8,856 bases of DNA from Actinomycetota bacterium (GTDB lineage Bacteria; Actinomycetota; Actinomycetes; S36-B12; UBA10799), in NCBI GenBank assembly GCA_003452655.1, contig DMNR01000335.1, forward strand, positions 28,149 through 37,004. The letters are read 5' to 3'. This document shows positions 5,438 through 8,856 of this stretch, in pieces; position 1 is the stretch's first letter; each line of letters opens with the position of its first letter. Below the pieces are notes generated by a model. The model had not been told where the DNA came from. It ran no database searches and saw only the letters and a program-made list of their open reading frames with translations. The position numbers and the translations under genes are program-made.

Positions 5438-7368
5438 GCATCTCCTCTCCTCCTCGTAGACCACGCGACCGCCGGGACCGTGGCGACGAGGAGTGGAACG
5501 ACGACGGCGGCCCGGACGAATCGTCATATTGGGTTCGCACCGGGTCACGAATCTACGACTCCGTCTCGGCACCTTTCCGACTGTCAGACGGAAAGCATCG
5601 GTTACGCGCATTACTTTTGTGTGCTCTGTTCGTCTTTTCGCTCTTTGCCGCCAGACTTGTTGACCTGCAGGTCGTTCGGGGCGACGCTGTGGCCAGAACT
5701 GCCCAGAATTCGCGGACCGTCAAGGTCGTGCAGCCTGCTGAACGCGGCAAGATCTACGACTCGACCGGAATCGCCCTCGCTCAGTCCGTTCCCGCTCGAA
5801 ACATCACGGCAGATCCTTACCTGATCGATAATCCCGCTGAGTACGCAGCCAAGCTGTCTCCTATTGTCGAATTGCCGCCCGAGCGCATTGTTGCGTCGTT
5901 GCAGCGCAGCGTGAACCAGGCTGGGCGTGAAGTTCACTTCGCCTACTTGGCGCGCAAGGTCAAACTTGAGAAGTGGGATGCGATCCGAGCCCTGCAATTG
6001 CCAGGCATCTACAGCGAGCCAGCGTCCCTACGGGTGTATCCGTCCGGCGCACTCGCCTCCAACGTCATCGGGTACACGAACTCTGAGGGCCAAGGTGTCG
6101 CCGGCATTGAGGCCAAATACAACGAGGCGCTCGCAGGTGTGGATGGTTCCAAGACATACGAGCGCAGTGCGACCGGCGGTGAGATTCCGACTGGAACAGG
6201 AAGCGAGACGGACTCGCAGCCCGGCGCCAGTTACCAATTGACGATCAATCGCGATTTGCAGTGGATCGCGCAGCAGCAGATTAATGCGAGCATCAAGAGG
6301 TTCGACGCCGAAAGTGCGACCGTTGTGGTCATGGACCCAAAGACCGGACGCCTGCTCGCCTTGGCGCAGGCGCCAACCTCGGATCCCAACGACGAACTCA
6401 AACGAAACGCTGACCAACTCAAGAACAACTCAGTGGAGCAGGCCTTCGACCCAGGGTCAACTGGCAAAGTCATCACGGCCGCAGCGGTTCTCGAAGAGGG
6501 CAAAGCTGACGCAAACACGGTGTTCAACGTGCCAAACCGACTGCCACGGCCCAACGGCGACGGTGTCTTCCAATTCCGAGATGACGTCGACCACCCGCTC
6601 TACAAGATGACCTTCGCCGGTGTCCTAGCGCAATCGAGCAACATCGGGACTATCCAGGCCGCCGAACTCATCGGCAAAGAAAAGCAGTACGAGTACCTCA
6701 AGAAGTTCGGGATGGGTTCAAGTACCGGTTTGGGATTGCCGTTGGAGAACCGTGGTGAGGTTCCGCCGGTCGAAAAATGGGGAGACCTCACCTTCCCGAA
6801 CATCGCGTATGGCCAGGGGTACTCGGCAAACGCGATCCAAATGGCGTCCGTATTTGCCACTGTGGCAAATAAGGGTGTGCGCGTGACGCCTCGCATCATC
6901 GACTCAAAGATTGATCCAGATGGCACAGTGGAACGGTTGCCTGAAGGCCCGACCACCAGGGTAGTGAGCGAAGAGACGACAAAGAAGCTCATGCCAATGC
7001 TTGAGCAAGTGGTTCTTGAGCGTGGAACTGCTCAGGACGTCGCCGCCATCAAGGGATATCGCGTCGCTGGTAAGACTGGAACCGCGCAGCTGTACAACCC
7101 GAAGGCGAATGGTGGCAAGGGTGGGTATGCCGGTTACGTTGCCTCCTTCATCGGGCTTGCTCCGGCCGATGATCCCCAGCTCGTGGTCGCCGTCATCACG
7201 CGCGATCCGAAGCGAGAGCACTTCGGAAGCCAGACGGGTGGCCCGGTCTTCAAAGCCGTGATGACAGCAGCCCTCCAGATGATGCAGATTCCGCCGTCGG
7301 GTACGGCTTCGCCGAAGCTGCCTTTGCACGCCAAGGGTTCCACGAAGGGCGGCCCCTGGAACTGGTGA
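5434..7368 (+). CDS. ftsI: Septal peptidoglycan transpeptidase FtsI (class B penicillin-binding protein)
   Basis: The 644-residue protein cross-links peptidoglycan at the division septum, with FtsW as its usual glycosyltransferase partner. Order: cytoplasmic tail rich in Arg, Asp and Glu (1-55), one membrane anchor (about 57-74), class B dimerisation/pedestal domain (about 96-270, with R-G-K-I-Y-D at 104-109 and G-V-A-G-I-E at 221-226), and transpeptidase domain (about 295-612). The catalytic triad of motifs is complete: S-T-G-K at 342-345 (nucleophile S342), S-S-N at 401-403 and K-T-G-T at 547-550. No PASTA domain follows, unlike the sporulation and several actinobacterial PBPs. The start is a rare TTG at 5434, which overlaps the upstream stop as TTGA, with GGGGGA seven bases ahead; no other start exists before the anchor. 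It lies between ftsL-like and murE in the expected dcw order. Confidence 0.95.
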   Translation: MSISSPPRRPRDRRDRGDEEWNDDGGPDESSYWVRTGSRIYDSVSAPFRLSDGKHRLRALLLCALFVFSLFAARLVDLQVVRGDAVARTAQNSRTVKVVQPAERGKIYDSTGIALAQSVPARNITADPYLIDNPAEYAAKLSPIVELPPERIVASLQRSVNQAGREVHFAYLARKVKLEKWDAIRALQLPGIYSEPASLRVYPSGALASNVIGYTNSEGQGVAGIEAKYNEALAGVDGSKTYERSATGGEIPTGTGSETDSQPGASYQLTINRDLQWIAQQQINASIKRFDAESATVVVMDPKTGRLLALAQAPTSDPNDELKRNADQLKNNSVEQAFDPGSTGKVITAAAVLEEGKADANTVFNVPNRLPRPNGDGVFQFRDDVDHPLYKMTFAGVLAQSSNIGTIQAAELIGKEKQYEYLKKFGMGSSTGLGLPLENRGEVPPVEKWGDLTFPNIAYGQGYSANAIQMASVFATVANKGVRVTPRIIDSKIDPDGTVERLPEGPTTRVVSEETTKKLMPMLEQVVLERGTAQDVAAIKGYRVAGKTGTAQLYNPKANGGKGGYAGYVASFIGLAPADDPQLVVAVITRDPKREHFGSQTGGPVFKAVMTAALQMMQIPPSGTASPKLPLHAKGSTKGGPWNW

Positions 7369-8856
7369 GCCAGTTAACGCGATCACATGAATCGGTAGGT
7401 GGCGGAGGAGCTGTTCGACCTGCCACGGTTGCCCGTTCGTTGTTGGACCTTCCGGCCGAGTTCAGATGGCACGAACCGGTGCCGAACGTGGCGGTCACCG
7501 GCATCACGCTTGATTCCCGCCAGGTCATGTCCGGCGACCTCTATTGCGCGCTCGCAGGCGCAAACGTGCATGGGGCCGACTATGCCGACCAAGCCATCGG
7601 CGCCGGTGCAGCGGTGATTCTCACAGACCAAATTGGCGCGGCAAGAGTTCGCAGCACCTGGCCGGACTTTCCGTTGCTGGTGGCTGACAATCCGCGCGCA
7701 ATGGTCGGTGAGCTTGCCTCCTGGGTGTACGGCTATCCGTCGGAGTCAATGAAGATCATTGGCATCACCGGAACCGACGGTAAAACGACAACAGCGATGC
7801 TGGCCGAGGCGGGCCTGCAAGCGGCTGGCTTCTCCACCGGATTGATTGGGACAATCGCCACGCGCATCGGCAACGAAGAAATGCCGTCCGTGAGGACAAC
7901 CCCCGAGGCGCCGGAACTGCAAGCGCTTCTCGCCGTGATGCTCGAACGAGGCGTGACCGCCGTGGTGATGGAGGTGTCGAGCCACGCACTGGCCCTCGGG
8001 CGCGTTTCCGGAATCCGGTTCGACCTTGCGATCTTCACGAACCTTGGTCACGACCACCTCGACTTCCATAAGAGCCAGGAGGAGTACTTCTCAGTTAAGG
8101 CGCGGCTCTTTACCTCGGAATTCTCACAAGCTGCACTTGTTTGCGTTGATGACACGTGGGGCAAACGGCTGGCATCGACCGCTGAGATTCCGACCCAGAC
8201 GTACTCGGTAGCGATGGACGGTGATGGCCACACGGCTGAATCAACGCCGGACTGGTCAGTCTCTGGTCTGACGATCGAATCTGTGGGTTGGAGGTTCGTC
8301 GTTGCTGGTCCTACTGGATCTGCGCCTGGCGGTTGCCAACTTCCAGGTCTTTTCAACGTCCGCAATGCGCTGGCGGCGATTGCCGCTGTTTCGGGTGTCG
8401 GGGCTTCGCTGGAACTGGCGTGTCGCGGTGTTGCCTCCTGCCAGGGAGTGCCAGGGCGCATGCAGGCGATTGCCGCTCAGACAGGCGTTGCAGTCTTGGT
8501 TGACTACGCGCACACCCCGGACGCCGTCACTCGCGCCCTCGGCGTCGGGCGCGAATTGGCGCAGCATCGTGGTGGGCGGGTTGTGGCGTTGGTCGGTTGC
8601 GGTGGTGATCGTGACGCGGCAAAGCGCCCGATGATGGGTGAGATTGCCGCACGCATGGCGGACGTGGTCATCATCACCGACGACAATCCACGGTCGGAGG
8701 ATCCCCAGACGATTCGGCAGGAGATGATGACCGGTGTGCAACGCGTGCCTGAGTCCGAACGTGCCCAGGTGCTTGAGATAGCTGGGCGGGAGAAGGCATT
8801 GCAGGAACTGGTTCGGCTCGCGCTTCCAGCAGACGTTGCGCTTGCCCTTGGAAAGT
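7365..8856 (+). CDS. murE: UDP-MurNAc-L-Ala-D-Glu:meso-DAP ligase MurE, C-terminus outside window
   Basis: MurE adds the third stem residue to the cytoplasmic peptidoglycan precursor, using ATP. About 497 codons are visible; the frame leaves the window at A-L-G-K, the start of the conserved G-K-G-H-E segment, so roughly 30 residues are missing. The N-domain has G-I-T-L-D-S-R (46-52), which helps bind the UDP nucleotide. The ATP loop G-T-D-G-K-T-T-T is at 136-143 (K140), E-V-S-S-H-A-L at 203-209, N-L-G-H-D-H-L-D-F-H precedes the carbamylated-lysine position K245, and G-C-G-G-D-R-D comes before the last domain. D-N-P-R at 440-443 is the known meso-diaminopimelate selector, so the wall is probably DAP-type. 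The start is GTG 7365, overlapping the ftsI stop as GTGA; it has no strong Shine-Dalgarno, so translation is likely coupled. An ATG at 7387 stops after three codons. Confidence 0.95.
   Translation, partial: MSQLTRSHESVGGGGAVRPATVARSLLDLPAEFRWHEPVPNVAVTGITLDSRQVMSGDLYCALAGANVHGADYADQAIGAGAAVILTDQIGAARVRSTWPDFPLLVADNPRAMVGELASWVYGYPSESMKIIGITGTDGKTTTAMLAEAGLQAAGFSTGLIGTIATRIGNEEMPSVRTTPEAPELQALLAVMLERGVTAVVMEVSSHALALGRVSGIRFDLAIFTNLGHDHLDFHKSQEEYFSVKARLFTSEFSQAALVCVDDTWGKRLASTAEIPTQTYSVAMDGDGHTAESTPDWSVSGLTIESVGWRFVVAGPTGSAPGGCQLPGLFNVRNALAAIAAVSGVGASLELACRGVASCQGVPGRMQAIAAQTGVAVLVDYAHTPDAVTRALGVGRELAQHRGGRVVALVGCGGDRDAAKRPMMGEIAARMADVVIITDDNPRSEDPQTIRQEMMTGVQRVPESERAQVLEIAGREKALQELVRLALPADVALALGK

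Noticed and set aside
7387..7398. ATG at 7387 as the murE start.
   Set aside because: It is out of the MurE frame and reaches TAG after three codons; GTG 7365 is in frame and overlaps the ftsI stop.

Overview
The window holds the 5' part of a division and cell wall (dcw) cluster, in the order mraZ, rsmH, ftsL-like, ftsI and murE, all on the + strand. A large secreted-protein gene diverges from it on the - strand. High-GC codon use, GTG and TTG starts, actinobacterial-style protein signatures (the FtsL-like protein with its ELGM / FLRLSDGKV region, a MurE closest in style to mycobacterial ones) and a leader with CUUCCCC hairpin loops ahead of rsmH all point to an actinomycete. I cannot place it to genus.

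Left part (1-2777, - strand): one open frame of 925 codons runs off the left edge. It has a Sec signal peptide, a six-bladed NHL-type propeller, a long glycine-rich domain that holds all the cysteines, and four tandem Ig-like (He_PIG-type) repeats. It looks like a surface or secreted adhesion or binding protein. No anchor is visible because the C-terminus lies outside. The + strand ORFs over this region are shadows.

Divergent gap (2778-3011): it contains a 10-bp-phased triple TGG direct repeat (2945-2970) that fits an MraZ operator, a possible -10 box, a strong Shine-Dalgarno for mraZ, and on the other strand a small hairpin and Shine-Dalgarno for the secreted protein.

Right part (3012-8856): mraZ encodes the cluster's transcriptional regulator. 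A 234-base gap follows, holding two neighbouring 10-bp hairpins that each display CUUCCCC, a probable cis-regulatory RNA of the actinobacterial 'mraW motif' kind. After it, rsmH (16S rRNA methyltransferase), an FtsL-like divisome protein with an unusual Pro/Gly-rich repeat tail, ftsI (septal transpeptidase) and murE (meso-DAP ligase, cut by the right edge) are joined by three successive 4-base stop/start overlaps. This indicates one translationally coupled operon. Together the genes supply the peptidoglycan precursor (MurE), the septal cross-linker (FtsI) and its membrane partner (FtsL-like), with MraZ and the leader RNA as likely control points.
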